Of a stretch of 64,000 nucleotides of DNA, positions 10,034 to 19,552 are shown one piece after another (position 1 is the stretch's first letter; every line of letters starts with the position of its first letter). This stretch comes from Natribaculum luteum. GTDB taxonomy: Archaea; Halobacteriota; Halobacteria; Halobacteriales; Natrialbaceae. The stretch lies in assembly GCF_023008545.1 (NCBI RefSeq), contig NZ_CP095397.1, positions 1,612,001 through 1,676,000 of the forward strand, read 5' to 3'. The notes under the pieces were generated by a model, which was not told the origin of the DNA, made no database searches, and saw only the letters and a list, made by a program, of their open reading frames with translations. Made by a program: the position numbers and the translations under genes.

Positions 10034-10159
10034 TGCGAATTCGGACGCGAACCGGTGTTCAGTAGTCGGTTTCCTGGATTGCCAACCGACCGACCGGCTC
10101 GTCTTCGCCACGCTTCCGGGAGAGGAACGCACAAGGAGCCCGTTCCCGTACGATCGTCC

Positions 10160-10957
10160 ATGGAAACGCTATCGCGTACGGACGGACGCGTCCGGTCGGT
10201 GGTCGTGGCCGCCCTCCTGACTGCCGCCGGATTCCTCGCCGCGCAACTCCTGACGATTCCCGCTCTCCTGGTCGATCCGTCGATCGCCACCTCGCCTGCA
10301 GCTGCGACGCGCGAGGCGGTGATCGCCTTCTTCACGCTCAACTTCACGGGCTTTTTCGTCGCCGGCGGGCTGTACCTGGCGGTGACCGGACGCGGCTGGT
10401 CGTACCTCGACTTGCGGTTCCCGACGCGGCGGGGATGGCTCTACGTCCTCGCGGGCGTCGCCGGCAGCATCGGTTTCATCTTCCTCGTCGGGATCGTCAC
10501 GCAGGTGCTCGACCTGCCGGCCTCGCAGAACCAGGTCGTCGAGTTCGTCGGCGACGACCCGACGATGGTGTTGATCCTCATCGTGATCGTCTTCCTGCTC
10601 AACGCTCCCGCCGAGGAGTTTCTCTTCCGGAACGTCGTCCAGAAGCGCCTCTACGATGCGTTCAGCAAGATGGGCGCGGTCGTCGTCACGAGCCTCATCT
10701 TCGCACTCATCCACATCCCCTCGTTCGGGGTCGCCGCCGACGGCACCGCCGCTGCGCCGGCCGAACTCGCGGTCTCGCTGGCCGTCGTCTTCGGCGGCTC
10801 GGTCATCTTCGGTTACCTCTACGCGAAGACCGACAACCTCGTCGTCCCCATCGCCGCTCACGCCGCGTTCAACGCCTTCCAGTTCGGTCTCCTCTACATC
10901 GCCCTCGAGTACGGCCCCGAGGAACTCGAGACGGCGATGGCGCTGCTCCCAGCGTAG
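10160..10957 (+). CDS. CPBP family intramembrane metalloprotease
   Basis: A 265-residue polytopic membrane protein of the CPBP (CAAX protease and bacteriocin-processing) family. The signature residues are all present: PAEEFLFRNVV (EExxxR, residues ~152-157), FALIHIP (FxxxH) and HAAFNAFQF (HxxxN) in the C-terminal membrane helices. These form the glutamate/histidine metal site of a membrane-embedded protease. About eight hydrophobic segments can be counted. The start at 10160 (METLSRTDGR) is preferred to an upstream in-frame ATG whose extension is not family-like. The natural substrate is unknown. It follows ahcY on the same strand after 126 bases and precedes hjc. Confidence 0.85.
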   Translation: METLSRTDGRVRSVVVAALLTAAGFLAAQLLTIPALLVDPSIATSPAAATREAVIAFFTLNFTGFFVAGGLYLAVTGRGWSYLDLRFPTRRGWLYVLAGVAGSIGFIFLVGIVTQVLDLPASQNQVVEFVGDDPTMVLILIVIVFLLNAPAEEFLFRNVVQKRLYDAFSKMGAVVVTSLIFALIHIPSFGVAADGTAAAPAELAVSLAVVFGGSVIFGYLYAKTDNLVVPIAAHAAFNAFQFGLLYIALEYGPEELETAMALLPA

Positions 10958-10991
10958 ACCGACTCGGCCGCGTCGGTCCATCGCATCGCCT

Positions 10992-10999
10992 GACTTATC
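10992..10999 (+). promoter_or_regulatory. TATA-like box for hjc
   Basis: GACTTATC lies about 30 bases before the hjc ATG at 11027. That spacing predicts a transcript starting at or very near the start codon (leaderless), the usual haloarchaeal arrangement. Confidence 0.4.
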
Positions 11000-11026
11000 A
11001 CGACGCGACGGCAACGCTCCGACAGA

Positions 11027-11548
11027 ATGTCAAGCGCCAAGGGCGACCGGCGCGAGCGCGAACTCGTCAACAAACTCGACGACGCGGGCTTCGCTGTGAT
11101 GCGTGCCCCCGCAAGCGGCTCTGCGACGGAACGCGAACTGCCCGACGTACTGGCCGGCGACGGCGACGTCTTCTACGCGATCGAGGCCAAATCGAGCGCC
11201 GGAAAGCCGATCTACCTCACCGGCGAGGAGGTCGAGGCGCTCATCTACTTCGCACAGAACTTCGGTGCGAAGCCCCGGATCGGCGTACGGTTCGACCGCG
11301 AGGACTGGTACTTCTTTCACCCCGGCGACCTCCACGTCACCGACGGCGGAAACTACCGCGTCAAAAAGGAGACGGCCCTCGCCGACGGCACTGACTTTCC
11401 GGAGTTCGTCGGCGAGTCGACGAAGGTCACCCTCGACGAACTCGGCGAGCAGCGACCCGACCACGACCCCGACGTGTTGCGCGTGCTGACCGCCGTCGAG
11501 CAGGGCGAACTGTCGGTCGAGGAAGCCGCGGCGATGCTCGAGTCCTGA
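11027..11548 (+). CDS. hjc: Holliday junction resolvase Hjc
   Basis: A 173-residue archaeal Hjc resolvase that cuts four-way DNA junctions during recombination and repair. The nuclease core has the expected order: basic [10 protein letters not shown] with the catalytic Glu near residue 12, ERELPDVL with the catalytic Asp, and the ExK motif IEAKSS around residues 54-59. A haloarchaeal extension of about 50 residues after the core ends in a short acidic helix ([11 protein letters not shown]). The start ATG at 11027 is directly preceded by a TATA-like box at leaderless spacing. The stop codon TGA (11546-11548) is also the first three bases of a family I palindromic repeat. Confidence 0.9.
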   Translation: MSSAKGDRRERELVNKLDDAGFAVMRAPASGSATERELPDVLAGDGDVFYAIEAKSSAGKPIYLTGEEVEALIYFAQNFGAKPRIGVRFDREDWYFFHPGDLHVTDGGNYRVKKETALADGTDFPEFVGESTKVTLDELGEQRPDHDPDVLRVLTAVEQGELSVEEAAAMLES

Positions 11549-11631
11549 TACCGTCTATCGTGACTGGTTCCCGAGGCAACCGCACGACGGTTCGCGGGTG
11601 CCTCGGTACGACTCACGACAGCCGTTACGAG
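11546..11631 (+). repeat. Family I nested palindrome, copy 1
   Basis: An 86-bp element beginning exactly at the hjc stop codon (TGATACCG) and ending CGTTACGAG. The outer arms contain TATCGTGA and TCACGACAG. The inner stem pairs GAGGCAACCGC with GCGGGTGCCTC around a loop of about 10 bases. The core GGCAACCGCACGACGG is shared with copy 5 at 63689. It could act as the hjc terminator. Confidence 0.8.
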
Positions 11632-11686
11632 ATCAGTGACTAGCGTCGGGGGAACGTTCTTTTCCGCTCGGACCAACTCATTCCCG

Positions 11687-13024
11687 ATGAGTTCCCGGCC
11701 AGTACCACCCGGACCGAACGGCGCACCGATCGTCGGCGTGTTACCACGGTACGCCCGCGACCCGTTCGGGTTCCTCTCGGACGTTCGTCGCGCCTACGGC
11801 GACGTCGCGGCGTTCGACCTGGGCCCGTACCGGACTCACCTGCTCACCTCGCCGGACGCCGTCGAACGCGTGCTCGTCAGCGAGGAAGACGCCTTCTCGA
11901 AACCGAAGTTTCAGACCGACGCCCTCGGCGAACTGCTCGGCGAGGGGATGCTGTTGAGCGAGGGCGACACGTGGCGCGAACGGCGGGACCTCGCGGGCCC
12001 GGCGTTCGCACCGGATCGCATCACCGGCCTCGCGCCGACGATGGCCGAGCGGGCGACGGCGATGGTCGATCGCTGGCAGGACGGCCAGGTCCGGAACGTC
12101 GAGTGGGAGATGACCCGCACCACTCTCGAGATCATCGTCGACGCGATGTTCGGCGTCGACCTCTCCCCCGGCACCGCCCGACTGGTCGGCCACCTGCTCG
12201 AGCCGATCGGCCGCCGGTTCGAGCCGGATCCGCGGCGGGCGCTGACGCCCGACTGGCTGCCGACGCCCGAGAGCCAGCGGTTCTCGCGATCGATCGACCG
12301 CCTCGAGGAAGTCGTCGACGACCTCGTCGCGGCCCGGAAACGACGCGGCATCGACGAAGACGCCGAGGACCTGCTGGCGCGACTCCTGCGGGCGAACGAC
12401 GCCGGGGCGATCGACGAGCAGGGGATCCGCGACGAACTGGTGACGATGCTGCTGGCCGGCCACGACACCACGGCGCTCGTGCTCACCTACACGTTCGCGT
12501 TGCTGTCCGACCACCCCGACGTCGAACGGCGTGTCCACGAGGAAGTCGACGCCGTCCTCGAGGGCGACACGCCGACTGCGGCGGACGTTCGCAAACTCCC
12601 GGAGCTACGAAACGCCATCCAGGAGTCGATGCGGCTGTATCCGCCGGTGTACGCGATGTTCCGCCGTGTCGACCGGGACGTCGACCTGTCGGGGTATCGC
12701 ATCCCGGCCGACTCGCTCGTCTTGCTCTCGCAGTGGGCGACCCACCGCGACCCGCGGTACTTCGACGATCCCGAGACGTTCGACCCCGATCGGTGGCGCG
12801 CCCCGTCCCATCCGACGTACGCCTACTTCCCGTTCGGTGCCGGCCCGCGAAGCTGCATCGGCAAGGGCTTTGCGATGCTCGAGGCTCCGATCGTCGCGTC
12901 GACCGTCGCCCAGCGATACCGACTCCGGCGAGTCGACGACGGCCCCATCGAGTTGCGCGGCTCGCTGACGGCCCACCCCGAAGACGGCATGGAGATGCGG
13001 ATCGAACGCCGCGAGGGCGACTAG
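11687..13024 (+). CDS. Cytochrome P450
   Basis: A 445-residue soluble cytochrome P450 monooxygenase. The I-helix oxygen-binding motif AGHDTTALV lies near residue 258, the K-helix ExxR as ESMR near 318 and the heme-binding loop FPFGAGPRSCIGKGF with axial Cys390. Order and spacing are canonical. The start at 11687 (MSSRPVPPGPNG) gives the proline-rich N-terminus usual in P450s; the in-frame upstream ATG would run into the region after the family I palindrome. The substrate is unknown; no ferredoxin reductase or terpenoid gene is adjacent. It converges on an acyl-CoA dehydrogenase gene and the two stop codons overlap within the tetranucleotide CTAG at 13021-13024. Confidence 0.95.
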   Translation: MSSRPVPPGPNGAPIVGVLPRYARDPFGFLSDVRRAYGDVAAFDLGPYRTHLLTSPDAVERVLVSEEDAFSKPKFQTDALGELLGEGMLLSEGDTWRERRDLAGPAFAPDRITGLAPTMAERATAMVDRWQDGQVRNVEWEMTRTTLEIIVDAMFGVDLSPGTARLVGHLLEPIGRRFEPDPRRALTPDWLPTPESQRFSRSIDRLEEVVDDLVAARKRRGIDEDAEDLLARLLRANDAGAIDEQGIRDELVTMLLAGHDTTALVLTYTFALLSDHPDVERRVHEEVDAVLEGDTPTAADVRKLPELRNAIQESMRLYPPVYAMFRRVDRDVDLSGYRIPADSLVLLSQWATHRDPRYFDDPETFDPDRWRAPSHPTYAYFPFGAGPRSCIGKGFAMLEAPIVASTVAQRYRLRRVDDGPIELRGSLTAHPEDGMEMRIERREGD

Positions 13025-14793
13025 TCGGCGGTCGCCGTCGTCTCGAGGGTCTCCGGATCGACCGGCGCGTAGCGGACGACGGCGTCGAAGTGCTCGAGCG
13101 GGAAGCGATCGCCGCTCGGGATCCCCCTCGCCTCTTGCGCTCGGAGTTCCCGGTCGACGAACCGCCTCGCCACGAGTGCCATCCGGCCGTCGCCCGCTTC
13201 GAGGGCGGTCTGGGCTTCCTCGAGCAACAGCGTGGCGGCGAAGACGTCGAAGATGTAGCGTGCGAGTCGCTTCGCCGAGAGCTGTGCGTACGCCGCGTCC
13301 TCGCTGGCGAGCGTCGCCAGCGCTCCCGCGAGGTCGCGATATGCCGACTCGACCGTCGCGGCCGTCTCCTCGAGCACCGAGTGAGTGACGCCCTCGAGTC
13401 GCCGTTCGATCGTCTCGAGCAGCGGCTCGTGAGACTCCTCGCGCTCGAGTGCCCGTAACACGTCGAGCGAGAGGACGTTCTCGGGGCCCTCCCAGATGGG
13501 CAGCACCTGCGCGTCCCGCAGCAGGCGGTTGGTGACGAAGTCGTTCACGTAGCCGTCGCCGCCTTTGATCTCCATCGCGTAGGAGGCGGCGTCGACGGCC
13601 ATCCGGCCGGTGCGGGCTTTCGCGATCGGGACGAGCGTCCGAAGCAGTCGATAGACGTCGTCGGCGTCTTCGCCGTTCCGCCGTCTCGTCTCGCGTTCCG
13701 CGAACAGCCGCGCCGTCTCGAACGTAAACGCCGTCGCCGCCTCGTGGTCGACGGCCATGTCCACGAGGTCGGCACGCATCAGCGGGTGCTCGTCGAGCGT
13801 CTTCCCGAACGTCTCGCGGTTTGCTGCGTGAATCTTGCTCTCGAGCAGCGCCCGTCCGACGAGGCCGCACGATCCCGCCGCGTTCGAGAGCCGCTCGAAG
13901 TTGAGCATCTCGGCCATCTGCTTGAATCCCGCCTGCTCGTCACCGACGAGGAACGCCTCCGCGCCGCGGAACTCGACTTCGCCCGTCGGGACCGAGATCG
14001 TCCCGAGTTTATCCTTGAGACGTCGGTAGAGCTGATCGTTGAGTTCGCCCTCGGCGGTGGTGTGGGGGACCAGAAACAGCGATAACCCCGCCGTTCCGTC
14101 GGGTGCCCCCTCGGTTCGGGCGAGCGCGAGCGTCCCCTCGGCGTCGACGTTGCTACAGAACCACTTTTCGCCCTCCAGTCGCCAGCAGCCCTCGTCCTCG
14201 TCGTACGTCGCCCGCGTCTCCGTCGCGCCGACGTCGCTGCCGCCTTGCTTCTCGGTGAGAAACATCGCCCCCTCGACGAGGTCGTCGTACTCGCGGGTGG
14301 TGAGCCGATCGAAGTACTCCTCGAGTTCGCCGTCGTCGAACCGCTCCAGGACGAGCGCTGCGCCCGCGGTCATCGCGACCGGGCAGTCGAGGCCGACGTC
14401 GGCGTAACACAGCAGGTACTGCATCGCCAGGTTGTGGGTGAGCGGCATCGGCGCTTCCCGGCCCGGCGGGGCGTGAAAGACGTCGGCGACGATCCCTGAC
14501 TCGTAGACGAGTCGCTCGTTCTCGCGCTGTTCGGCGGGATAGCGCACCCGGTTTTGCACCTCGCCGCGTTCGTCGTACGTCTCGAGTTCCAGGCCGTGTT
14601 CGTCGACGTAATCGGCGTTGTCCGCGACGGTGTGGCCGACGAGGTCGCCGAACTCGCTAAGGCGGGACTCGCCCCACTTGCAGGCGTCGTCGTCGTACGT
14701 CCGCCGGACCTCGCGCTGGAGCGTTCGATCGAGCTCCCAGTAGTTGACGCGTCGTCCCTCCTCGAACCGTTCGTACTCGAGTCCAGCGTCCAT
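13021..14793 (-). CDS. Acyl-CoA dehydrogenase family protein, AidB-like
   Basis: A 590-residue flavoprotein of the acyl-CoA dehydrogenase superfamily. Its length and motifs place it with the AidB or long-form group rather than classical 380-residue enzymes: MFLTEKQGGSDVGATET (FAD and substrate loop, near 195), EGEKWFCSN, the flavin segment SVPTGEVEF, and IKGGDGYVNDF with IWEGPENVLSLDVLRAL near 430. A C-terminal helical extension of about 130 residues follows, as in AidB. A real substrate cannot be assigned: AidB proteins bind DNA, others oxidise acyl-CoAs. The start is the ATG at 14791-14793. It is convergent with the P450 gene. Confidence 0.85.
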   Translation of the reverse strand: MDAGLEYERFEEGRRVNYWELDRTLQREVRRTYDDDACKWGESRLSEFGDLVGHTVADNADYVDEHGLELETYDERGEVQNRVRYPAEQRENERLVYESGIVADVFHAPPGREAPMPLTHNLAMQYLLCYADVGLDCPVAMTAGAALVLERFDDGELEEYFDRLTTREYDDLVEGAMFLTEKQGGSDVGATETRATYDEDEGCWRLEGEKWFCSNVDAEGTLALARTEGAPDGTAGLSLFLVPHTTAEGELNDQLYRRLKDKLGTISVPTGEVEFRGAEAFLVGDEQAGFKQMAEMLNFERLSNAAGSCGLVGRALLESKIHAANRETFGKTLDEHPLMRADLVDMAVDHEAATAFTFETARLFAERETRRRNGEDADDVYRLLRTLVPIAKARTGRMAVDAASYAMEIKGGDGYVNDFVTNRLLRDAQVLPIWEGPENVLSLDVLRALEREESHEPLLETIERRLEGVTHSVLEETAATVESAYRDLAGALATLASEDAAYAQLSAKRLARYIFDVFAATLLLEEAQTALEAGDGRMALVARRFVDRELRAQEARGIPSGDRFPLEHFDAVVRYAPVDPETLETTATAD

Positions 14794-14907
14794 TGCTACC
14801 GCGTCACTATCTCGGGCGGGACGATAAATTGTCTGCCAATGAATAGGTGGTCAGTTGTCGAGCGTTTCCTCTGTTCTCGCCGACGGCCGCTGAAACAGAC
14901 GTCTCGG

Positions 14908-15540
14908 TCAGTCCTGCGGCGTCAGCTTCCGGAGGCGCGTCCGCGGGAAGACGTACACCTTGAGCGACTCGGGGACGGGGCCGTTGGGTGCGACGCGGGC
15001 GTGGGGGTAGACCGCTCCGACCACTGGCACGTCGGCATCGTAGTTCTCGTTCGTTCCGTACTCCGCGACCGTACTTCCTGCGTCCCTGATCCGGACGTGG
15101 TCGGCCCGCAGGTCCGAGACGTCGACAACGGTCAGTCGGTCGCCGGTCTCGCGGTCGCGGACCGTATCGCCCGGATAGAGCGTGTGGACGTCGCAGTAGA
15201 ACGGCCCCGTGGCGTCCTCGTCGACGAAGAGAACCGCGTCGCAGTCGACGCACTCGACGGCGACTTTCCCTGGCGGCGGGACGCGCCCTTCGGTGATCTC
15301 CATGGCGACGCGGCGTACGTGCTTGCAGCGGACGTTCCGGAAGACGTGATCCGGACAGGTACACCGACCCGCCAGCATGTCGACGAGGTAGGTGTTGCCG
15401 CTGCTCGAGTCGACCTCGTAGAGGCCATCTCCGAGCGCGAGCACCGACATCGGTTCCGTTCTGGCACGGCGTGACCGTCCCTCGAGGCGTTCGTCTGCCG
15501 GGAGGGGGAGCGAGGCTTTCGGTGACGCTTGTGTGTTCAT
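14908..15540 (-). CDS. SWIM zinc-finger protein
   Basis: A 210-residue protein with a SWIM-type zinc-binding motif, CTCPDHVFRNVRCKHVRR (CxCx8CxH), at about residues 60-77. This is preceded by the haloarchaeal lead-in LGDGLYEVDSSSGNTYLVD. A second cysteine pair, VECVDCDAVL, and YCDVHT around residue 120 suggest an additional zinc site. SWIM domains mediate DNA or protein binding. The C-terminal half is a small beta-rich domain specific to haloarchaea. The long N-terminus is retained because related haloarchaeal proteins have a similar leader before the MSVLALGDG segment. It lies on the same strand as the acyl-CoA dehydrogenase gene, 114 bases upstream of it. Confidence 0.8.
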   Translation of the reverse strand: MNTQASPKASLPLPADERLEGRSRRARTEPMSVLALGDGLYEVDSSSGNTYLVDMLAGRCTCPDHVFRNVRCKHVRRVAMEITEGRVPPPGKVAVECVDCDAVLFVDEDATGPFYCDVHTLYPGDTVRDRETGDRLTVVDVSDLRADHVRIRDAGSTVAEYGTNENYDADVPVVGAVYPHARVAPNGPVPESLKVYVFPRTRLRKLTPQD

Positions 15541-15721
15541 GAGTTGCGTCGTGGTATCTTCGATGGGCGTTCGATCGGCTATTCGAACCGGATAGGGGCT
15601 CGAGACGGGTAAATCTCGCGCCTGCGTGCCACTGGTCAGCGTCTCGTCGACCAGCGGCTACCAACTGGTTTCGGCTCCCCTTCGAAGCGCTTTTGTCGCG
15701 GCCGACGAAATCCGACAGATA

Positions 15722-15967
15722 ATGGTCGAGCGGGAGCAAATCATCGAAATCGTCGTCGCCGTCACTGCCGTCTTTCTGATGATCGGCACCATGATCGGGA
15801 TCGGAGTCAACTACGGCGGTGAGGGAGGCACGCTCTCCGAAACCGGCGGAGAGATGCTCATCGGCGCGATCGTGGGATTCGTCGTCCTGATGACGCTGGT
15901 CGGCGTCGTCCTCGCGTTCGTGCTGAACGATTCCGGCGGTGCGTCGGACGGCCAGAATACGGCCTGA
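15722..15967 (+). CDS. Small two-helix membrane protein
   Basis: An 81-residue protein with two transmembrane helices, IIEIVVAVTAVFLMIGTMIGIGV (about 6-28) and MLIGAIVGFVVLMTLVGVVLAFVL (about 43-66), joined by a short Gly/Glu loop. It ends in a polar tail. It resembles small conserved haloarchaeal membrane proteins of unknown function. The start at 15722 (MVEREQIIEIV) is chosen because the helix begins right after it. It is convergent with uvrB, with a possible bidirectional terminator hairpin in between. Confidence 0.7.
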   Translation: MVEREQIIEIVVAVTAVFLMIGTMIGIGVNYGGEGGTLSETGGEMLIGAIVGFVVLMTLVGVVLAFVLNDSGGASDGQNTA

Positions 15968-16028
15968 ATTCTCTCCGGTACTCGTTCACTCGTCGCACGT
16001 CGTCGCGACTCGACTTCGTTCCTCCTGT

Positions 16029-16070
16029 CGGACGACGGTCAGCACACACTCGAGTGACCCGTGTCGTCCG
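16029..16070. terminator. Hairpin between convergent membrane protein gene and uvrB
   Basis: CGGACGAC (16029-16036) pairs perfectly with GTCGTCCG (16063-16070) around a 26-base loop. It lies 6 bases past the uvrB stop codon and 62 past the other gene, so it could terminate both. On the uvrB strand the sequence starts TGATACCGACGG, which resembles the start of family I elements and may be a degenerate copy. Confidence 0.4.
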
Positions 16071-16076
16071 TCGGTA

Positions 16077-18131
16077 TCAGAACTCCTCGGCCGGCGGTGC
16101 GATCCCCTCGTCGTCGCGCTCGAGGTCGAACTCCTCGTTTATCTCGCGGATTCGATCGCGAATGTCCGCGGCGAGTTCGAACTCGAGGTTGTTCGCCGCC
16201 TCCTGCATCCGCTCTTCGAGTTCCGCGACGTACCGTGCGGCCTCGTCCGCGTCCGCGAGGTCCTTTCCCGAAACGTTCGACGTGTCCGTCTTGCTGCCGG
16301 GCAGGTTCGTCTCGCCGACGTCCTTCTCGATCGTCGTCGGTTCGAAGCCGTGTTCCTCGTTGTACTCCTGTTGAATCCGGCGACGGCGCTGGGTCTCCTC
16401 GATAGCCGACTCCATCGCCGACGAGGGGTCGTCGGCGTAGAGGACGACCTCGCCGTTGACGTTGCGTGCCGCCCGCCCCATCGTCTGGACGAGCGTCGTC
16501 TCCGAGCGGAGAAAGCCTTCCTGATCGGCGTCCAGGATCGCCACCAGCGAGACCTCGGGGATGTCGAGTCCCTCCCGGAGCAGGTTGATGCCGACGAGTA
16601 CGTCGATCTCGCCCAGCCGGAGCGAGCGGATGATCTCGTGGCGCTCTAGCGTGTCGGTCTCGTCGTGCATGTACTCGACGGCGACCCCGGCTTCCTCCAG
16701 GTACTCGGTCAAGTCCTCGGCCATCCGCTTTGTCAGCGTCGTCACGAGGGTCCGCTCGTCGCGGTCGATTCGCTCGTCGATGCGGTCCATGAGGTCCTCT
16801 ACCTGTCCCGTCGCGGGCGAGACGTCGACCTTCGGGTCGACGAGGTGGGTCGGCCGAACGATCTGCTCGACGACCTGGTCGCTGTGCTCGCCCTCGTAGT
16901 CGCCGGGTGTCGCCGAGACGTACAGCGTCTGCCCCGTCTTCTCCTCGAACTCCTCGAAGGTCAGCGGCCGGTTGTCGTAGGCCGTCGGCAGGCGAAAGCC
17001 GTTCTCGACCAGCGAGTCCTTGCGGGACTTGTCGCCGGCGTACTGGCCGCGGATCTGGGGTAGCGTCACGTGGGACTCGTCGACGACCGTCAGGAAGTCC
17101 TCCGGGAAGTAATCGAGCAGCGTGTAGGGGGCGTCGCCCGACTCGCGATCCGAGAGGTACACCGAGTAGTTCTCGATGCCCGAACAGTAGCCCGTCTCCT
17201 GCATCATCTCGAGGTCGAACGCCGTCCGCTCCTCGATGCGCTGGGCGGCGACGAGGTCGCCCTGGCGCTCGAAGTACGAGATCCGGGAATCGAGGTCCTC
17301 GCGAATCTCGTCCATCGCCCGCTCGAGTCGCGACTCGGGGATCGAGTAGTGTTCTGCCGGGTGGACGAGGACGGCCGGCTCTTCACTCACGACCTCGCCC
17401 TCGAGGGGGTCGACCTTGACCATGCGGTCGATCTCGTCGCCCCACAACTCGACGCGGACGGCGTAGCGGCCGTACATCGGGTAGATCTCGATCGTATCGC
17501 CGCGCACGCGGAAGGTCCCCTGCGTGAAGTCGACGTCGTTGCGTTCGTAGTTCAGGTCGACGAGCTGGGCGAGCAGGTCGTCGCGACCGATCTCCTCGCC
17601 GACCTCGAGTCGCAGGGACATGTCGACGTAGTTGCGCGGGTCACCGAGGCCGTAGATCGCCGAGACGGAGGCGACGACGATGACGTCCTCGCGCGTGAGC
17701 AGCGACCGGGTCGCGGAGTGACGCAGGCGGTCGATCTCGTCGTTGATCGAGGCGTCCTTGTCGATGTAGGTGTCGGTCTGCTCGACGTAGGCTTCGGGCT
17801 GGTAGTAGTCGTAGTAGGAGACGAAGTACTCGACGGCGTTCTCCGGGAAGAGGTTCCGAAACTCCTCGTACAGTTGCGCCGCCAGCGTCTTGTTGTGGGC
17901 GATCACCAGCGTCGGCTTCTGGACCTCCTCGATCAGCCACGAGACGGTGTTCGTCTTTCCCGACCCGGTCACGCCGAGTAAGGTCTGTTTGTCCATCCCC
18001 GATCGGAACCCCCCGGCTAGCTCCTCGATCGCCTCGGGCTGATCGCCCGCGGGATCGAACGGGGCGTCGACCGCGAACGGTCGGTCGACGTCTGGACGGT
18101 CCGGCTGGAGGGGGCCTCGACTCTCGCTCAT
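16077..18131 (-). CDS. uvrB: Excinuclease ABC subunit B
   Basis: A 684-residue UvrB, the damage-verifying helicase-like subunit of UvrABC nucleotide excision repair. Motifs seen: Walker [10 protein letters not shown] near residue 57, the aromatic beta-hairpin [15 protein letters not shown] near 105 that inserts between DNA strands, the DEVH-like motif [11 protein letters not shown], motif [17 protein letters not shown] and QTMGRAARN, and a C-terminal UVR domain ([20 protein letters not shown]) that contacts UvrA/UvrC. The start at 18129-18131 ([13 protein letters not shown]) is preferred to an in-frame ATG 23 codons upstream, which reads through the promoter region. uvrA and uvrC are not in the window. 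Haloarchaea have the bacterial-type Uvr system, so its presence is expected. Confidence 0.97.
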   Translation of the reverse strand: MSESRGPLQPDRPDVDRPFAVDAPFDPAGDQPEAIEELAGGFRSGMDKQTLLGVTGSGKTNTVSWLIEEVQKPTLVIAHNKTLAAQLYEEFRNLFPENAVEYFVSYYDYYQPEAYVEQTDTYIDKDASINDEIDRLRHSATRSLLTREDVIVVASVSAIYGLGDPRNYVDMSLRLEVGEEIGRDDLLAQLVDLNYERNDVDFTQGTFRVRGDTIEIYPMYGRYAVRVELWGDEIDRMVKVDPLEGEVVSEEPAVLVHPAEHYSIPESRLERAMDEIREDLDSRISYFERQGDLVAAQRIEERTAFDLEMMQETGYCSGIENYSVYLSDRESGDAPYTLLDYFPEDFLTVVDESHVTLPQIRGQYAGDKSRKDSLVENGFRLPTAYDNRPLTFEEFEEKTGQTLYVSATPGDYEGEHSDQVVEQIVRPTHLVDPKVDVSPATGQVEDLMDRIDERIDRDERTLVTTLTKRMAEDLTEYLEEAGVAVEYMHDETDTLERHEIIRSLRLGEIDVLVGINLLREGLDIPEVSLVAILDADQEGFLRSETTLVQTMGRAARNVNGEVVLYADDPSSAMESAIEETQRRRRIQQEYNEEHGFEPTTIEKDVGETNLPGSKTDTSNVSGKDLADADEAARYVAELEERMQEAANNLEFELAADIRDRIREINEEFDLERDDEGIAPPAEEF

Positions 18132-18332
18132 TGTCCGATACAGGGAGTCGAGGCACTTTACCCACACGCATATCGGGTCGGACCCAGAACTCTCGTCCAC
18201 CGCCAGAACGTCACTCCGCGAGTCGGGAACGGTCGGTCGGGCCCGTACGTCGACGGCTACCGAGTCCCGGTGGCTGTCGGCGGTACTCTATGAACGGTGC
18301 GACTCGAACCGTATCCGAAGGCGATTCGAATC

Positions 18333-19094
18333 CTATTTTTTCGTTTTCTCGTCCATCGGTCCGTCTTCCACTCGTTTCACGGTGAATTCTCGATCCGCCG
18401 CGCCCGCGGGTGGCTCGACGTAGCCGATCGCGTACGCGGAGTAAGCGACCCCGATCTCACGCGTGGCTTCGAACGAGGCAATCGTCGTCTCCGGATCCCC
18501 GGTCGGACGGACCGAAACGGTGAACGTACCCGCGGGAAGGGCGGCGTAGTCGGTCGATTCGCCGAACGACAGGTTCTCGAAGAGGAGTTCGTCTTCCACG
18601 TAGATGTCGACTGCGGGTGCGTCAGGCACCGCGTGAATCACTCGAGCGAGCGCCGAGCCGGCGTCGAACAGGACGAGCGGCTCGAACGAGCTCGCGCCCA
18701 GTTCGCCGATGGCCGCGATGGTGTAGAAGGCGGCCTCCAGCGTGACGTCGCCCTCGAACGCGACGGTGCCGGGGTCACCGGCCGCCGTGATCTTGACCGT
18801 GTAGGTGCCCGGTTCGATCTCGAGGTACGGAGAAACGTCGCCGTAGGCGACGTCCGAGAGAACCTGGTCGCCGTCGACGTATACGTCGACGTTCGGCGCG
18901 TCCGGGGAGAAGTGTGCGACGCGAACGGCCGCACCCGGGACGTCGGCTTTTTTCTCGTCGCTCGTCGATTCCTCGTCGGTTTTCGACCGCTCGTCGTCCG
19001 GGTGTTCGCCGACGGCCATCGCAACGCCGCTTGCCGCAGTCAATCCACCGACAGCGCCCATGGCTTTCATCGCAGTACGTCGTGATACGTGCAT
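18333..19094 (-). CDS. Tat-exported DUF4397 domain protein
   Basis: A 253-residue exported protein with a twin-arginine signal (SRRTAMKAMGAVGGLTAASG, residues ~4-23). Two copies of a DUF4397-type beta domain follow: VRVAHFSPDAPNVDVYVDG (about 58-76) and ARVIHAVPDAPAVDIYVED (about 142-160), each continuing to a strand such as YLEIEPGTYTVKI. The linker before the first domain is very acidic. No lipobox or anchor is visible, so it is probably released or loosely attached. DUF4397 proteins are surface proteins of unknown role. The start is set by the Tat signal; the upstream in-frame extension from 19376 has no such feature. Confidence 0.85.
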   Translation of the reverse strand: MHVSRRTAMKAMGAVGGLTAASGVAMAVGEHPDDERSKTDEESTSDEKKADVPGAAVRVAHFSPDAPNVDVYVDGDQVLSDVAYGDVSPYLEIEPGTYTVKITAAGDPGTVAFEGDVTLEAAFYTIAAIGELGASSFEPLVLFDAGSALARVIHAVPDAPAVDIYVEDELLFENLSFGESTDYAALPAGTFTVSVRPTGDPETTIASFEATREIGVAYSAYAIGYVEPPAGAADREFTVKRVEDGPMDEKTKK

Positions 19095-19355
19095 GATACG
19101 GTCGAGAAGGCAGACCGCAACTTGAAAAAGGGGCCAGTCAGTCTCACGTGTCGGTCTGGTATTTCTGACCGAAGTCACGGGGTACAAATCATCCGTGTTC
19201 TGAAGACGGTCCCTACATGAATCGTCACGCGATAGTAGGCCCCGACCCACTGCGGGTAGGCGTAGTCCCGCGTACGAGTCTCTTTCCGGGCGGACGGCGG
19301 TCGAACGTTGCCGCTGCCGGCCAGCAGTTATAGGGTCCGTGGTCGGTAGCTCGAT

Positions 19356-19463
19356 ATGACACAGGGCCTCCAGCAAGCCAGCAGCGATCTCGAGGACGCC
19401 GTGGAATCGTCGATGGCGATGTACGCGATACCCTCCTTGATACTACCGGACAACAGTCAGTGA
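19356..19463 (+). CDS. Possible 35-residue small protein
   Basis: A short frame starting at the ATG at 19356 (MTQGLQQASSDLEDAVESS) and ending ILPDNSQ. A TATA-like GTTATAGG at 19326-19333 sits about 25 bases before the ATG, at leaderless spacing. The first 28 codons are amphipathic and protein-like. The last 8 codons lie inside the family II repeat at 19438. No function or family is recognised. It may equally be the surviving start of a gene cut short by the repeat. Confidence 0.3.
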   Translation: MTQGLQQASSDLEDAVESSMAMYAIPSLILPDNSQ

Positions 19464-19552
19464 ATACTCGATCGCGTCTCGACGGCTGTCGTCAGCGACG
19501 ACAGCGTCTCGAGTGCGATCGATGTCTGAACCGTTTTGTCCGGCAGTATGAG
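19438..19552 (+). repeat. Family II palindromic repeat, copy 1
   Basis: A ~115-bp imperfect inverted repeat. The left arm begins TGATACTACCGGACAAC; the right arm ends TTGTCCGGCAGTATGAG, the reverse complement of the same motif. The arms run 19439-19493 and 19497-19550 and meet at a 3-base loop flanked by GCTGTCGTC and GACGACAGC. A clear homologue lies at 57276-57390 on the other strand. There is no transposase within. Confidence 0.75.
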
